From Geitlerinema sp. PCC 9228 (lineage in GTDB: Bacteria > Cyanobacteriota > Cyanobacteriia > Cyanobacteriales > PCC-9228): a stretch of 32,283 nt of DNA. The notes beneath the pieces were generated by a model. It made no database searches, had not been told where the DNA came from, and worked only from the letters and a program-made list of their open reading frames with translations. This document shows, one piece after another, positions 1 to 9,749 of this stretch (its first letter is position 1; each line of letters opens with the position of its first letter). Where the stretch lies: contig NZ_LNDC01000171.1 in assembly GCF_001870905.1 (NCBI RefSeq), positions 1 through 32,283 on the forward strand. Reading direction: 5' to 3'. The position numbers were made by a program, and so were the translations under genes.

Positions 1-1110
1 CTGACCGGCTACCTCGCGCAACTGTTTCCCTTTTTTAATTTTGTGCGTGGGAAAATCTTCTTTAAAAGGCGATCGCTCCCGTACCGAATATACCCCATCC
101 GGCAAATTCATCCAACCCAAATAGCTGTCTGGATGTTCCGCGATCGCTTGAAACGCCGTAGCATGGCGCATCCCTTCATGCAAAAATACCCGATGGTAGG
201 CTTCCTGTTCCTCTGCATTCATTTGCTGGTAGGCAGCCGGTCGTGCTTGCTTTTTCACATCTAAAATAATATCGTCGTGGGCAGTGGCTTCATCCCCTTC
301 AATGAGAACGTAGTAACGCGGCGTTCCCAAAGACCCAGTACCTGCATAAAGTCGTTTGGCAACATCTTTAATTTGAAAATGACTATCCTCTTCATAAGCC
401 TTATGAGTGCAAATCGTTTGGCGATAGGTATCCAAAGCATCGTAAAACGAACTTTCCGTCTCCGGCGTCACCGCTGTGAGTTTCTGCAAATCGCAATCGA
501 AAACTCGGCAACCTCGTTCGTCAAATGTCGTCCATTTTTCCAGCATTTTCTGGCGGGTTTCCTTTTTTTCCACCTTTTCTAGAAACTCTTGCAACATCCC
601 AGAAGTATTTTCCTTAGTAAAATGAATTTCCCGGTTGTCTTCGTCTGGTGTATAGTGGGTAATCGTCGCCAAATAAGATTTCGCAAACTCTTTCACTGCC
701 TTGGCAATATCTTTTTCATCTAAATTCTTGTTTTCTCTGCCATCCAAAACAATGCTAATCGCCATACGCCACAAATCGTACTGGTAATCTCCCACAATGC
801 CATCGTCAAAATCATCCAACCCGTAGATAACTTCACCGTAGTGGTTGGCAAAAGCACCTAAATTATAAATATGCGCGTCTCCTTGCAACCAAGTTTGGGT
901 AAACGGCGTACCGCCAAACAAACTCAAACGCCAGTCGTTGTAGAAATCTTCCCAAAATAAATAATTCGTTCCTCGATAGAAACCATAGGGAGAAGCCAAC
1001 ATTTTGTCGTATTTGGCTTGACGTGCAGCTTCTGGCAAGTCGCGATCGTTATTGCCAATAGCTGTAATGACTTTGTAGGGACGGTTGTGTAAATTTAAAG
1101 ATTTATACAT
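1..1110 (-). CDS. DUF2252 family protein, C-terminus cut by window edge
   Basis: Open frame of 370 codons read on the minus strand from the ATG at 1108-1110 and running off the left edge with no stop. The translation starts MYKSLNLHNRPYKVITAIGN. Residues about 45-110 carry the DUF2252 hallmarks: SPYGFYRGTNYLFW, then LQGDAHIYNLGAF, then GLDDFDDGIVGDYQYDLWRM. The GDxHxxN and DDFDD pair resembles the catalytic loop and metal-binding aspartates of aminoglycoside-phosphotransferase-like kinases, so an atypical kinase or phosphotransferase fold is a reasonable inference; the substrate is unknown. No signal peptide or membrane segment is seen, so it is probably cytosolic. Full-length family members are usually 400-450 residues, so little is missing. 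The Shine-Dalgarno sequence is weak (AGAAG, well upstream). The gene stands alone, with about 160 bp separating it from the next minus-strand gene. Confidence 0.85.
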   Translation of the reverse strand, partial: MYKSLNLHNRPYKVITAIGNNDRDLPEAARQAKYDKMLASPYGFYRGTNYLFWEDFYNDWRLSLFGGTPFTQTWLQGDAHIYNLGAFANHYGEVIYGLDDFDDGIVGDYQYDLWRMAISIVLDGRENKNLDEKDIAKAVKEFAKSYLATITHYTPDEDNREIHFTKENTSGMLQEFLEKVEKKETRQKMLEKWTTFDERGCRVFDCDLQKLTAVTPETESSFYDALDTYRQTICTHKAYEEDSHFQIKDVAKRLYAGTGSLGTPRYYVLIEGDEATAHDDIILDVKKQARPAAYQQMNAEEQEAYHRVFLHEGMRHATAFQAIAEHPDSYLGWMNLPDGVYSVRERSPFKEDFPTHKIKKGKQLREVAGQ

Positions 1111-1272
1111 AAAAATGAATGTTCAATATTTCTTCTTTGGTTTTCGCTGTACAAAGGGAAAATCGGGAAAATAGGCAATTTTTGTAACAAGGTAATACTA
1201 TCTTAGCAAATTCCAATATTATTGAAGATAGAGAAACCTACAAATCTTAAGAGCCAGTATCGAAAAAAACAT

Positions 1273-1815
1273 TTATCGTTGTTGAACCATTGCGACAACC
1301 GATTCTACAGTGAGTTGCGGTTGAATATTTAAATCTGGCAATGGATCTGTTCTGGAACAAACCATTGGCAGGTCATCTCCTTGCCAAACCCAAATTCGCT
1401 CTCTTGTCGTATCGATGAACCAGGCAAGTTGCGTTCCGTTACTGAGGCAGTGCAAAATTTTTGTTTGTAAGGTGATACGACTTTGGTTGCGAGAGCCGAT
1501 TTCTACCAACCAATCCGGTGCGCCATTGAATGGTTGGTCTTCTGCAGGCAAGCGATCGCGATCGACAATGGCAATATCCGGCACGGGCGAATAAGGTGGT
1601 ACAATACAGCGTAGTTCTTGTATGGCTTCAAACTGTTCGGTGCGATCGCTGATATAATTAACAAGATTGCGCTGTAGCCGCGAGTGAAACAGAGTTGGCA
1701 TGGGTTTTTGGACGGCTTTTCCAGCTAGAAATTCCCAAGCTGGCGAAGATTCGATATCGGGTTGAGCTAGAAAATCGGCAAGCGATAGTATGCGAACAGA
1801 GGGGTTCGTAGTCAT
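1273..1815 (-). CDS. Uma2 family (DUF820) endonuclease-fold protein
   Basis: 180 aa. It fits the Uma2/DUF820 family, a PD-(D/E)XK-fold group greatly expanded in cyanobacteria. Visible elements in order: an N-terminal segment with EFLAGKAVQKPMPT, a helix with HSRLQRNLVNYI (about residues 64-75), the acidic motif SPVPDIAIV (about 96-104), the core strand DWLVEIGSRNQSRI (about 121-134), then TKILHCLSNGTQLAWFIDT, which matches the family pattern K-x-x-x-Y-x-x-x-G-V-x-x-x-W-x-I-D. The usual tyrosine and valine of that last motif are replaced (CLSNGTQLAW). Biological roles of these solitary proteins are unknown; nuclease activity is assumed from the fold only. There is no partner gene nearby. The start ATG is followed directly by family-like sequence. 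Confidence 0.85.
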   Translation of the reverse strand: MTTNPSVRILSLADFLAQPDIESSPAWEFLAGKAVQKPMPTLFHSRLQRNLVNYISDRTEQFEAIQELRCIVPPYSPVPDIAIVDRDRLPAEDQPFNGAPDWLVEIGSRNQSRITLQTKILHCLSNGTQLAWFIDTTRERIWVWQGDDLPMVCSRTDPLPDLNIQPQLTVESVVAMVQQR

Positions 1816-1864
1816 AGCAATACAGCTATAGCATTTTCATCTAGATTGTATACAATGCAATTGT

Positions 1865-1892
1865 GTAGGGATACTTCGCGAAGCGCCCCTAC
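1865..1892. repeat. Dispersed palindromic repeat of the GTAGGGG type
   Basis: Short inverted repeat with the perfect core CTTCGCGAAG and flanks GTAGGG...CCCCTAC. The same GTAGGGGCG/CGCCCCTAC pattern recurs in the centres of the elements at 13206, 14697 and 31971, and a related palindrome lies at 21684-21709. It sits in the gap between the Uma2 gene and the small gene at 1969. It could form a hairpin in either strand's transcript. Confidence 0.6.
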
Positions 1893-1968
1893 CGAAATGA
1901 AAATTCAAGGTTTCCCTTTTGTTATGTCCATCGTTTCTTTTTGTTGAAAATTTATTCGGAGGAACTGT

Positions 1969-2166
1969 ATGGGAAAGAAAGCCAAGTTAAAGAAACAAAG
2001 AAAACAAGCGCAAAAACAAGCTTCTCCCACTACATCCCAAAATTCCAAATCCCACCATTTTATCGACCAATTGGAACGACAAGGCTATTCATGGAAACAA
2101 CAACAAGAAGCGCCAGATGTGCCGGAGAATAAATGGCAATCTAGGGAAAAAGGTCCGCAGGTTTAG
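1969..2166 (+). CDS. Small basic hypothetical protein (65 aa)
   Basis: 65 aa, starting at ATG 1969, eight bases after a strong ribosome binding site (GGAGGA at 1960-1965). This start is preferred over the ATG at 1941 in another frame because of the ribosome binding site and the strongly lysine- and glutamine-rich start MGKKAKLKKQRKQAQKQ. The N-terminal 20 residues are highly basic and probably disordered or nucleic-acid binding. The rest (HHFIDQLERQGYSWKQQQ) looks like one short amphipathic helix. Proteins that start like this occur in cyanobacteria as uncharacterised small proteins. No function can be assigned. A tandem octamer array begins at the base after the TAG stop. Confidence 0.7.
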   Translation: MGKKAKLKKQRKQAQKQASPTTSQNSKSHHFIDQLERQGYSWKQQQEAPDVPENKWQSREKGPQV

Positions 2167-2207
2167 TGTGGGAGCGTACCGAGCGTGGGAGCGTGGGAGT
2201 GTGGGAG
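2167..2207 (+). repeat. Octamer tandem array (TGTGGGAG/CGTGGGAG), 5 units
   Basis: Five units follow the stop codon with no spacer: TGTGGGAG, CGTACCGAG, CGTGGGAG, CGTGGGAG, TGTGGGAG, then ATA. The second unit is a 9-bp variant. The reverse complement is the same repeat as the long array at 11243-11443, including the 9-bp variant and the boundary TATCTCCCA. Confidence 0.85.
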
Positions 2208-2276
2208 ATAATACTAAGTGCAATTTATATCAATAAACATTGCCCAGCTATAAAAGCTTTGTGGTTCCATATCCCT

Positions 2277-2304
2277 AAAAAAAGGGTGGGAAGTTCCCCC
2301 ACCC
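2277..2304 (-). terminator. Rho-independent terminator of alaS
   Basis: On the minus strand a GGGTGGG/CCCACCC hairpin with a seven-base loop is followed by seven T residues. It lies 8 bp beyond the alaS stop codon. Confidence 0.85.
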
Positions 2305-2311
2305 AAAATGT

Positions 2312-4942
2312 TTATTGCAAAGATTCTTGAAGTTGCTTTTTCGCTGTTTCTAACGCCTCCGGCAACTTATCTGTTTCGCGACCGCCAGCTTGTGCTACAT
2401 TGGGACGACCGCCGCCGCCACCACCGCAGATTTTGGCGATGCCGCCGATAAATTTGCCGGCTTGCAGACCTTTTTGGTTGACTTCCTCAGAGAAAGCCGC
2501 TACCAAACTTACTTTGCCTTCTGTGGGAACCGAACCCAAAATGACCGCAGCTTTGCCGAGTTTTTGCTGCAAGCGAGTTGCTGCTTGTTTGAGGGATTCG
2601 GGGTCGGCTCCTTCTAAGGAGGAAACCAAAACTTGGAAATCGCCGACGGTTTCCGCTTCGTTGGCTAACTGGTCGGATTTGGCGATCGCTAATTCGGCTT
2701 TGGTGTCTTCTAGTTCCTCACGGGTTTCCTTCAACTCTTTCTGCAAATTGCTTACCCGAGGCAAAATTTCCTCCGGTTGTGCCTTAAACTGTTCTCCCAG
2801 CGATCGCACAATCCCATCGCGAACGTTGAGATATTCCAACACCGCCGGACCGGCAACCGCCTCAATGCGACGCACACCTGAGGAAATCCCGGTTTCCGAG
2901 ATAATCTTAAACAGACCAATCTCCGCAGTATTCTTTACGTGGGTACCGCCACACAGTTCCATAGACACCCCGGGAACATCAATCACCCGGACCTCGGAAC
3001 CGTATTTTTCCCCAAACATAGCGATCGCGCCTTTAGCCTTCGCCTCATCAAACGGCATCACCGCCGACTGGGTATCGTGAGCTTCCGCAATCCAGAGATT
3101 GATTTGACTTTCAATTTGCTCCAAATCCTCCGATGTAAGCTGGCGCGGACAATTAAAATCAAACCGCAGCCGGTCGAAAGCCACCAACGACCCTGCCTGG
3201 GAAACTGATTCGTCTACCAACTTCTTCAACGCTGCTTGCAACAAGTGAGTAGCCGTATGGTGAGCAGCAGCGCGACGGCGGCAGGCGCGGTCGATTTGCG
3301 CGTTGACCGTATCTCCCGGTTGCAGGGTTCCTCGTTCTATGCGACCGAAGTGAACGAAAACGTGACCTTCCTGCTGTACATCTTCCACACGAACCACCAA
3401 ATCCTCGCCGCTGAGGTAACCGCGATCGCCGATTTGACCCCCAGATTCGGCGTAAAATGGCGTTCTGTCCAAAACCACTTGCACTTGGTCGCCAGCAGCC
3501 GCTTTCTCCGTAGAACGACCGTCTACCAACACCGCTTCCACTTTGGCATCGTAGGCAAGATGGTCGTAACCAGTAAACTCCGTCGCATGGATTTGGCTGG
3601 CTAACTTCTCAATGCTACCTTGTACGGTCAGGTCAATGGTTTCGTGAGCAGCTTGCGATCGCTGTCTTTGTTTTTCCATTTCCGCTTCAAACTGCTCTTG
3701 GTTCACCGTCAACCCGTACTCGGCAGCCATTTCCTGGGTCAGTTCTAAGGGAAATCCGTAGGTGTCGTACAGAACAAACGCATCGACACCAGAAATTTCC
3801 CCTTGCGACCGTTCGATAACCTCCGCCAGCATCTTCTCGCCGCGTTCCAGAGTTTCCAGAAAGCGGGTTTCTTCGCGACTCAACTCATCTTTAATCGCTC
3901 TTTCTCGTTCTCGAACGTGGGGATAAGCACCTTCCGAAAGCGCGATCGCAATTTCTGCTACATCCTCCAGAAAGGGTCGGCTAATGCCAATGGATTTGCC
4001 GTGGCGAACCACCCGACGAATCAACCGCCGCAACACGTAGCCGCGACCGATGTTCGATGCGGTTACCCCATCGGCAATCAAGTGAACCACCGCACGTACG
4101 TGGTCGCCAATGACTTTCAAAGAAACCCGATTGGCATCGCTGGTGCGATCGTACTGAATTTCTGCAATCTCTGCCGCCTTTTGAATGATGGGGAAGATTA
4201 AATCGGTTTCGTAGTTGTTGGGAACCTGTTGCAGGATTTGCGCCATGCGTTCCAATCCCATCCCCGTATCGATGTTTTGTTTTTGCAAAGGCGACAGATG
4301 GCCTTCCCCATCCCGGTTGTATTCCATGAAAACCAAATTGTAGAACTCGATAAACCGGGAATCGTCTTCAATGTCAAAATCTTCATCGCCTAAATCGGGA
4401 TGGAGGTCGTAATATAGTTCCGAACAAGGACCGCAAGGACCAGTGGGACCAGCAGCCCAGAAATTATCCTCTTCTCCCATGCGAATAATGCGTTGGGTAG
4501 GCAAGCCAATGTCATCGCGCCAAATAGCAAACGCATCTTCATCGTCTTGATAGACGGTAGCAAACAGACGTTCTTTGGGCAGACCAAACCATTCTGTGGA
4601 CAATTCCCAAGCCCAAGCGATCGCTTCTTTCTTAAAATAATCGCCAAAGCTAAAATTGCCCAACATTTCAAAAAATGTATGGTGTCTGGCCGTACGACCC
4701 ACATTTTCGATATCGTTGGTACGGATGCATTTTTGGGAAGTAGTGGCGCGGTCGTATTTCGCCGGTTCCTGTCCCAGAAAAATTGGTTTAAACGGCAGCA
4801 TCCCGGCGATGGTTAGCAAAACGGTGGGATCGTCGGGAATGAGGGACGCACTTTCGAGGACGTGGTGTCCTTTTTTGGCGTAGAAATCTAGGAATTTTTG
4901 TCTGATTTCGTTTCCTGTTAGGAATTGTGGGGAAGCAGGCAT
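2312..4942 (-). CDS. alaS: Alanyl-tRNA synthetase
   Basis: 876 aa, full length for bacterial AlaRS. It charges tRNA-Ala in the cytosol and hydrolyses mischarged Ser- and Gly-tRNA. The class II catalytic domain (about 1-460) contains [17 protein letters not shown] and [14 protein letters not shown], then [11 protein letters not shown] and the dimer/tRNA region [12 protein letters not shown] (about 299-310). The editing domain shows its zinc ligands: HHTATH at 561-566 and CGGTH at 664-668. A coiled-coil stretch (about 725-760) leads to the C-Ala domain, which ends with the glycine run [15 protein letters not shown]. The start ATG at 4942 gives the usual family N-terminus ([19 protein letters not shown]). 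The minus-strand gene upstream is pepP, separated by about 280 bp and a hairpin, so alaS probably has its own promoter. Confidence 0.98.
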   Translation of the reverse strand: MPASPQFLTGNEIRQKFLDFYAKKGHHVLESASLIPDDPTVLLTIAGMLPFKPIFLGQEPAKYDRATTSQKCIRTNDIENVGRTARHHTFFEMLGNFSFGDYFKKEAIAWAWELSTEWFGLPKERLFATVYQDDEDAFAIWRDDIGLPTQRIIRMGEEDNFWAAGPTGPCGPCSELYYDLHPDLGDEDFDIEDDSRFIEFYNLVFMEYNRDGEGHLSPLQKQNIDTGMGLERMAQILQQVPNNYETDLIFPIIQKAAEIAEIQYDRTSDANRVSLKVIGDHVRAVVHLIADGVTASNIGRGYVLRRLIRRVVRHGKSIGISRPFLEDVAEIAIALSEGAYPHVRERERAIKDELSREETRFLETLERGEKMLAEVIERSQGEISGVDAFVLYDTYGFPLELTQEMAAEYGLTVNQEQFEAEMEKQRQRSQAAHETIDLTVQGSIEKLASQIHATEFTGYDHLAYDAKVEAVLVDGRSTEKAAAGDQVQVVLDRTPFYAESGGQIGDRGYLSGEDLVVRVEDVQQEGHVFVHFGRIERGTLQPGDTVNAQIDRACRRRAAAHHTATHLLQAALKKLVDESVSQAGSLVAFDRLRFDFNCPRQLTSEDLEQIESQINLWIAEAHDTQSAVMPFDEAKAKGAIAMFGEKYGSEVRVIDVPGVSMELCGGTHVKNTAEIGLFKIISETGISSGVRRIEAVAGPAVLEYLNVRDGIVRSLGEQFKAQPEEILPRVSNLQKELKETREELEDTKAELAIAKSDQLANEAETVGDFQVLVSSLEGADPESLKQAATRLQQKLGKAAVILGSVPTEGKVSLVAAFSEEVNQKGLQAGKFIGGIAKICGGGGGGRPNVAQAGGRETDKLPEALETAKKQLQESLQ

Positions 4943-4974
4943 GGATTTTCTATAAATAATACCTATCTACAGCG

Positions 4975-4999
4975 AAAACAAAGACCCTCGGTGGGGGTC
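4975..4999 (-). terminator. Probable terminator after pepP
   Basis: Minus-strand hairpin GACCC/GGGTC with a seven-base loop (stem at 4983-4987 and 4995-4999), followed by TTTGTTTT. It lies in the 280-bp gap between pepP and alaS, about 220 bp past the pepP stop. The stem is short, so this is less certain than the alaS terminator. Confidence 0.45.
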
Positions 5000-5221
5000 C
5001 AAACAAAGTTTCTCTGTCCTTTCTATTTTGACATCTTCGGTGTAGGGATGGCTGTCTCTTTTTGGGGAGATTTTTTCCCAGATGGGTTCGGGGCAATGCA
5101 GCCTCTGGTTTCCCTTCTCAGCCACGGTAGATGCCACAGAAAAAGCCAGGAAATAGAAAACAAGAAAAAAGGTTGCTCCCGATACAAATCGTTTCTCCCA
5201 GGTCGTGCTATCTTAATCGGG

Positions 5222-6532
5222 TTATTTGGGAACGGCTGCGGTCAAAATTTCGTGACCCTCTGGCGTAACCAAAACATCGTCTTCGATACGAACGCCAATG
5301 CCACGAAAGCGATCGCTAACTTCGGGTTGGTCTTCCGCCAGTTCGATATGAGGAGAAATATAAATTCCTGGTTCCACCGTTAGCACTTGATTGGGTTGCA
5401 ACGTTTGCCAAGAATCATCGCCATATTTATATAAACCCACATCATGGACATCCAACCCCAGCCAATGACCGGTACGATGCATAAAGAAGGGTTTGTATTT
5501 TTCCTGTTCGATGAGTTCGTCCACATCTCCCACCAACAATCCTAAATCCACCAAGCCGCTAACAATAACTTGTACGGCAGCATCGTGGTGGAGATTGTAA
5601 GCATTACCCGGTTGCACTTGCTCGAAAGCCGCTTGTTGCGCATCTAAAACAATATCGTAAATGGCTTTTTGTTCCGGGGTAAACTCACCGCTAATGGGAA
5701 ACGTCCTGGTAATATCGGAATTGTAATACCCGTAAGAACAACCGGCGTCAATGAGTAACAAATCCCCAGCTTGCATTTGACGTTGGTTTTCAACGTAGTG
5801 AAGAATGCACGCATTTTCCCCAGAAGCCACAATAGAAGGATAAGCCGGACCCAAAGCCCCGTGGCGGCGGAAAATTTGTTCCATATCTGCCTGTACCTGG
5901 TATTCGTACATGCCAGGTTGGGCGATATTTTGGGCGTGAATGTGTGCCTCGGCAGCAATATTCGCGGCTTGGCGCATCATGGCAATTTCTGCATCGCTTT
6001 TGATCGACCTCATGCCAAAAACAATGGGAGATGGATCTTCCATTGCCATTGGACCTTGACCGCGTTTGGGATATTGCTGCAAGAATCGCTGCCAGAGTTG
6101 TAAAATTTTATCGTTAAAATCGCGATCGCGTCCTAAGTGATAGTAAATGCGATCGGCATCTTGTAAATACTGGGGCAGTTTGTCTTCTAATTCGGTAATA
6201 GAATAGGCAATATCGGCACCGTAGCGTTCCTGGGCACCTTCTACCCCCACCCGATAGCCGGTCCAGGTTTCTTTCTCTTTATCCCGTGGCTGTACGAATA
6301 AAATATACTGATGTTGGTCGTGGTGAGGGGCAAAAACCGCCACCGCATCGGGTTCGTTGAATCCGGTAAAATAGTAAAACGTGCTTTCCTGGCGAAACGG
6401 ATATTCCACATCCTTGTGCATCACCGCCATAGGCGCACTGCGAAAAATCGCCGTACCGTGGCCAATCTTGGCCATAAATTGTTCCCGTCTGGCGGCGTAT
6501 TCCGCTGCATCGATGGTGAGTTCGTCAAACAT
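5222..6532 (-). CDS. pepP: Xaa-Pro aminopeptidase (aminopeptidase P, M24B)
   Basis: 436 aa, the usual length. It removes N-terminal residues that precede proline, using two metal ions. The N-terminal aminopeptidase P domain (about 6-140) includes FRQESTFYYFTGFNEPDAV. The pita-bread catalytic domain follows (about 175-430). The five metal ligands are all present: D262 (LLIDAG), D273 (NSDITRTF), H356 (HRTGHWLGLDVHD), E387 (TVEPGIYI) and E417 (GVRIEDDVL). H363 matches the further conserved active-site histidine. No signal peptide, so cytosolic. It is transcribed away from the response regulator gene at 6676, with a shared 143-bp divergent promoter region. Confidence 0.96.
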   Translation of the reverse strand: MFDELTIDAAEYAARREQFMAKIGHGTAIFRSAPMAVMHKDVEYPFRQESTFYYFTGFNEPDAVAVFAPHHDQHQYILFVQPRDKEKETWTGYRVGVEGAQERYGADIAYSITELEDKLPQYLQDADRIYYHLGRDRDFNDKILQLWQRFLQQYPKRGQGPMAMEDPSPIVFGMRSIKSDAEIAMMRQAANIAAEAHIHAQNIAQPGMYEYQVQADMEQIFRRHGALGPAYPSIVASGENACILHYVENQRQMQAGDLLLIDAGCSYGYYNSDITRTFPISGEFTPEQKAIYDIVLDAQQAAFEQVQPGNAYNLHHDAAVQVIVSGLVDLGLLVGDVDELIEQEKYKPFFMHRTGHWLGLDVHDVGLYKYGDDSWQTLQPNQVLTVEPGIYISPHIELAEDQPEVSDRFRGIGVRIEDDVLVTPEGHEILTAAVPK

Positions 6533-6675
6533 AGTTTCCTACAAAACATGACTATCGATCGATTATAGACATGCAGGTTGTCGTTCGGGAACTGCCGGTT
6601 TTGGGTGAAAAATGAATATTCGGACAATAAACTTGATAAATTGAAATAAAGAGGAATTGAAAAAGGAAACAAGGC

Positions 6676-7371
6676 ATGGCCTCGAAAGTATTGCTGGTTG
6701 ATGACGAACCTGGTTTGCTAGAAGCCGTCCAAGCGTATTTAGAAGACAGCGGCTTGGAAGTGGAAGTAGCTAGCAACGCCAACGAAGGGTGGGAAAAATT
6801 GCAACAATCGCCCCCCGATTTGGTGATTTCCGATATTATGATGCCGCAGGTAGACGGCTATCAGTTTCTGCAACAGATTCGCGAAGACCCTCGCTACAAA
6901 ACCCTGCCTGTGGTATTTTTAACCGCAAGGGGGATGACCGGCGATCGCATTGCTGGCTATCAAGCAGGCATCGATGCTTACATTTCCAAACCCTTTGACC
7001 CAGAAGAATTGGTGGCTATGGTGAACAACTTGCTCAGTCGCCGGCAAGTATTGGAAGAAGAAAAAGCCGAATCGGGGGAAAATCTCAACATCACCGAACT
7101 CGCCAGTCAAATTGCGGAAATCAAATCGTTGCTAACCCAACGCCACGAAATCTCCCAAACCGCTGCCCCGATTCAGGTAGAACTAACACCACGGGAACAG
7201 AGTATTTTGGATTTGGTGGCGAAAGGCATGATGAACAAAGAAATTGCCAAACATTTGGATACTAGCGTCCGCAACGTGGAAAAATACGTCAGTCGCTTGT
7301 TTACCAAAACCGGCACCACCAGCCGCACGGAATTGGTTCGCTATGCCCTGGAACATGGGTTAACCAGCTAA
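6676..7371 (+). CDS. Response regulator, receiver plus LuxR/NarL-type DNA-binding domain
   Basis: 231 aa. The receiver domain (1-122) has the acidic pair D9/D10, phospho-acceptor D53 (DLVISDIMMP), T83 and K105 (YISKPFDPEEL). A linker (about 123-163) containing a short coiled coil leads to a LuxR-type helix-turn-helix (165-225) with LTPREQSILDLVAKGMMNKEIA. It is therefore a phosphorylation-controlled transcription factor of the NarL class. Cyanobacteria carry a few conserved members, among them the Rre1/Ycf29 type; the general layout fits, but I cannot assign orthology. No sensor kinase gene is adjacent. Ribosome binding site AAGGAAAC lies just upstream of the ATG. The gene is divergent from pepP. 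Confidence 0.93.
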   Translation: MASKVLLVDDEPGLLEAVQAYLEDSGLEVEVASNANEGWEKLQQSPPDLVISDIMMPQVDGYQFLQQIREDPRYKTLPVVFLTARGMTGDRIAGYQAGIDAYISKPFDPEELVAMVNNLLSRRQVLEEEKAESGENLNITELASQIAEIKSLLTQRHEISQTAAPIQVELTPREQSILDLVAKGMMNKEIAKHLDTSVRNVEKYVSRLFTKTGTTSRTELVRYALEHGLTS

Positions 7372-7540
7372 AATATCATTGTTTGATGGGAAAACTTACT
7401 TGGTGGTTTTTCGGTGGTTTTTCTAAGGTGCGATCGCACTTGGTACGATCGACTCTTGACAAAATCCCCTATCCTCGCACACCCTTAATGTGGTAAACCG
7501 ATCGCAGACTAAACGCTCGTGGGCTTTGGAGAGGAAAGCG

Positions 7541-9568
7541 ATGCGACTTTCAAAAATGTTATTTGTCACCTTGCGCGAAAATCCTGCAGAAGCGGAAATT
7601 CCCAGTCACCAACTCCTGCTTCGAGCCGGTTACATACGTCGCATCGCCAGCGGGGTATTTAGCTATCTGCCGCTGATGTGGCGGGTTTTGCGCAAGGTTT
7701 CCCAAATCGTACGCGAGGAAATGGACGCTGCCGGTGCCCAAGAATGTCTGCTGCCGCAGTTACAACCGGCCGATTTGTGGCAGGAATCCGGGCGTTGGGA
7801 AACTTACACCCAAACGGAAGGGATTATGTTTTCCCTGGTCGATCGTGCGGAAAGGCAAATGGGATTGGGACCCACTCACGAGGAAGTGATTACTGCGATC
7901 GCGCGGGATACCCTACGTTCTTACCGTCAGCTCCCTGTTAATTTATACCAAATTCAAGCGAAGTTCCGCGATGAGATTCGCCCGCGATTTGGTTTGCTGC
8001 GGGGTCGGGAATTTGTCATGAAAGATGCTTATTCGTTTAATCCCGACGAAGAAAGTTTGCAGCAGACCTACGAACAAATGTACCAAGCCTACAGCAATAT
8101 TTTCCGTCGTTGTGGGGTGGCGTTTCGCGTGGTAGAAGCGGATTCCGGTGCCATTGGCGGTTCCCAATCCCACGAATTTATGGTGCTGGCAGAAGCGGGA
8201 GAAGACGAAATTCTCTATACGGAAGATGAAAAATATGCCGCTAATATTGAGAAAGCGGTTTCTAAGGTTTCCCCCGCCAAGCGATCGCCGTTTCGTAGCT
8301 ATGAAAAAGTAGAAACCCCCAACACGGAAACCATTGAAAAAGTTTGTCAAGTGTTGGATTGTTCCCCCAGCAACGTTCTCAAAAACGTTCTCTATCAAGT
8401 TCTTTACGATAATGGCAAAACGGTTATCGCCCTGATTGGCATTCGCGGCGACCAAGATATCAATGAAGTAAAGCTGCAAAACGAACTGGGCAAACTGGCA
8501 TCCCATTATGGTGCTAGTAAGGTTTTAGATATTAAAGTGCCCGATGCCAAAGACCAAGAAGAATGGGCAAGCGAACCTTTGCCTTTGGGGTATATTGCCC
8601 CGGATTTATCCGATGACTACATCAGATCTACCGAAAAATTAACCCGCCGCGATTTGAAAGAAATGGGGCTTTCCGACCGGCAAGTGGGCGAGTTGGTACG
8701 TGGTTTGCCTTACTATCCCGGCAAAGGGGTGGTGAAAATTTATTCTTCTGCTGACATTCAAGAAGCCATTGAAACCCGTTTGTCGCAGCCGGGTTTGCTA
8801 CCGGAAACCAGCGAGGAACTGCAAAACGTTCTCAACTTACTGCAAAAGGAAGAGGTATCTTCCAAGTTTTTGCGGCTGGTGGATAAAACCGCTGTCAATA
8901 TGAAAGATTTTGTTACTGGTGCCAATGAAGTTGGCTATCACGTGGTGGGGGCGAATTGGGGGCAACAGTTTCCCCTGCCAGCCCACGTTATCGACGTTAG
9001 GATGGCAAAAGCCGGCGATCGCGCGGTTCACGACCACCAGCAGGTTTTGCACAGTGCCCGCGGTATCGAGGTGGGGCATATTTTCCAGTTGGGAACCAAA
9101 TATTCCCAAGCCTTGGGGGCTACCTATACCACCAAATCAGGGGAAAATTTGCCGTTGGTGATGGGTTGTTATGGGATTGGGATTTCCCGCTTGGCGCAGG
9201 CTTGCATCGAACAGCGCCACGATGACAATGGTATGATGTGGCCGGTGGCGATCGCACCCTACCACGTTTTGATTACCGTTCCGAAAGTTTCCGATTCCCA
9301 ACAGATGGAAGCCGCCGAACAGCTATACCAACAACTCCATGCTGCCGGTATCGAAACGCTGTTGGATGACCGCGAAGAAAGCCCTGGGGTGAAGTTTAAA
9401 GATGCGGATTTGATTGGTATTCCCTATCGCCTGGTGACCGGACGTGCTTTGAAATCTGGCAAGGTAGAATTGGTAGAACGGGAAACGGGCAAGGCGGAAG
9501 AAATTCCCCTGGAAAATGTGGTGGAAACCCTCACTTCCCGGATCAACGCAGGGTTGGCGGGAAATTAG
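7541..9568 (+). CDS. proS: Prolyl-tRNA synthetase, bacterial type with editing insertion
   Basis: 675 aa, longer than the 572 aa of the E. coli enzyme. The start is placed at ATG 7541 because it gives the family N-terminus [19 protein letters not shown] and has GAGAGG upstream; a frame-compatible start at 7490 would add 17 unrelated residues. The catalytic core shows [18 protein letters not shown], the class II motif 2 region [20 protein letters not shown] and, after the insertion, [16 protein letters not shown] (motif 3). Between about residues 210 and 450 lies the INS domain that deacylates Ala-tRNA-Pro, with [12 protein letters not shown] as its recognisable core. A C-terminal anticodon-binding domain (about 575-665) follows. 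Cytosolic. It is preceded by the regulator gene in the same direction with a 169-bp gap, so probably not one operon. Confidence 0.97.
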   Translation: MRLSKMLFVTLRENPAEAEIPSHQLLLRAGYIRRIASGVFSYLPLMWRVLRKVSQIVREEMDAAGAQECLLPQLQPADLWQESGRWETYTQTEGIMFSLVDRAERQMGLGPTHEEVITAIARDTLRSYRQLPVNLYQIQAKFRDEIRPRFGLLRGREFVMKDAYSFNPDEESLQQTYEQMYQAYSNIFRRCGVAFRVVEADSGAIGGSQSHEFMVLAEAGEDEILYTEDEKYAANIEKAVSKVSPAKRSPFRSYEKVETPNTETIEKVCQVLDCSPSNVLKNVLYQVLYDNGKTVIALIGIRGDQDINEVKLQNELGKLASHYGASKVLDIKVPDAKDQEEWASEPLPLGYIAPDLSDDYIRSTEKLTRRDLKEMGLSDRQVGELVRGLPYYPGKGVVKIYSSADIQEAIETRLSQPGLLPETSEELQNVLNLLQKEEVSSKFLRLVDKTAVNMKDFVTGANEVGYHVVGANWGQQFPLPAHVIDVRMAKAGDRAVHDHQQVLHSARGIEVGHIFQLGTKYSQALGATYTTKSGENLPLVMGCYGIGISRLAQACIEQRHDDNGMMWPVAIAPYHVLITVPKVSDSQQMEAAEQLYQQLHAAGIETLLDDREESPGVKFKDADLIGIPYRLVTGRALKSGKVELVERETGKAEEIPLENVVETLTSRINAGLAGN

Positions 9569-9585
9569 AAATATGCTAAACCAGA

Positions 9586-9640
9586 AGCGATCGTCGTTTG
9601 TTATTCCCTTAGGCGATCGCTCCTCCTATTTTTTTCTTTT
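9586..9640 (+). terminator. Possible terminator after proS
   Basis: AGCGATCG (9586-9593) pairs with CGATCGCT (9614-9621) across a 20-base loop, followed after a few bases by a T-rich run (9629-9640). Both arms are also HIP1-like sites, so the pairing could be incidental. It begins 17 bp past the proS stop. Confidence 0.45.
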
Positions 9641-9749
9641 GTAGAAATTATTAGATTTTCTTATATATTTTAAAAAATTGAAGGAAATGCGATCGCATCT
9701 ACGAACCATACGCAATTCCAATCACCAAGCAATAACTAGGAAATTGGCC

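Noticed and set aside
2400-3080. 226-aa plus-strand frame antisense to alaS
   Set aside because: Shadow of alaS codon usage; no ribosome binding site or recognisable content.
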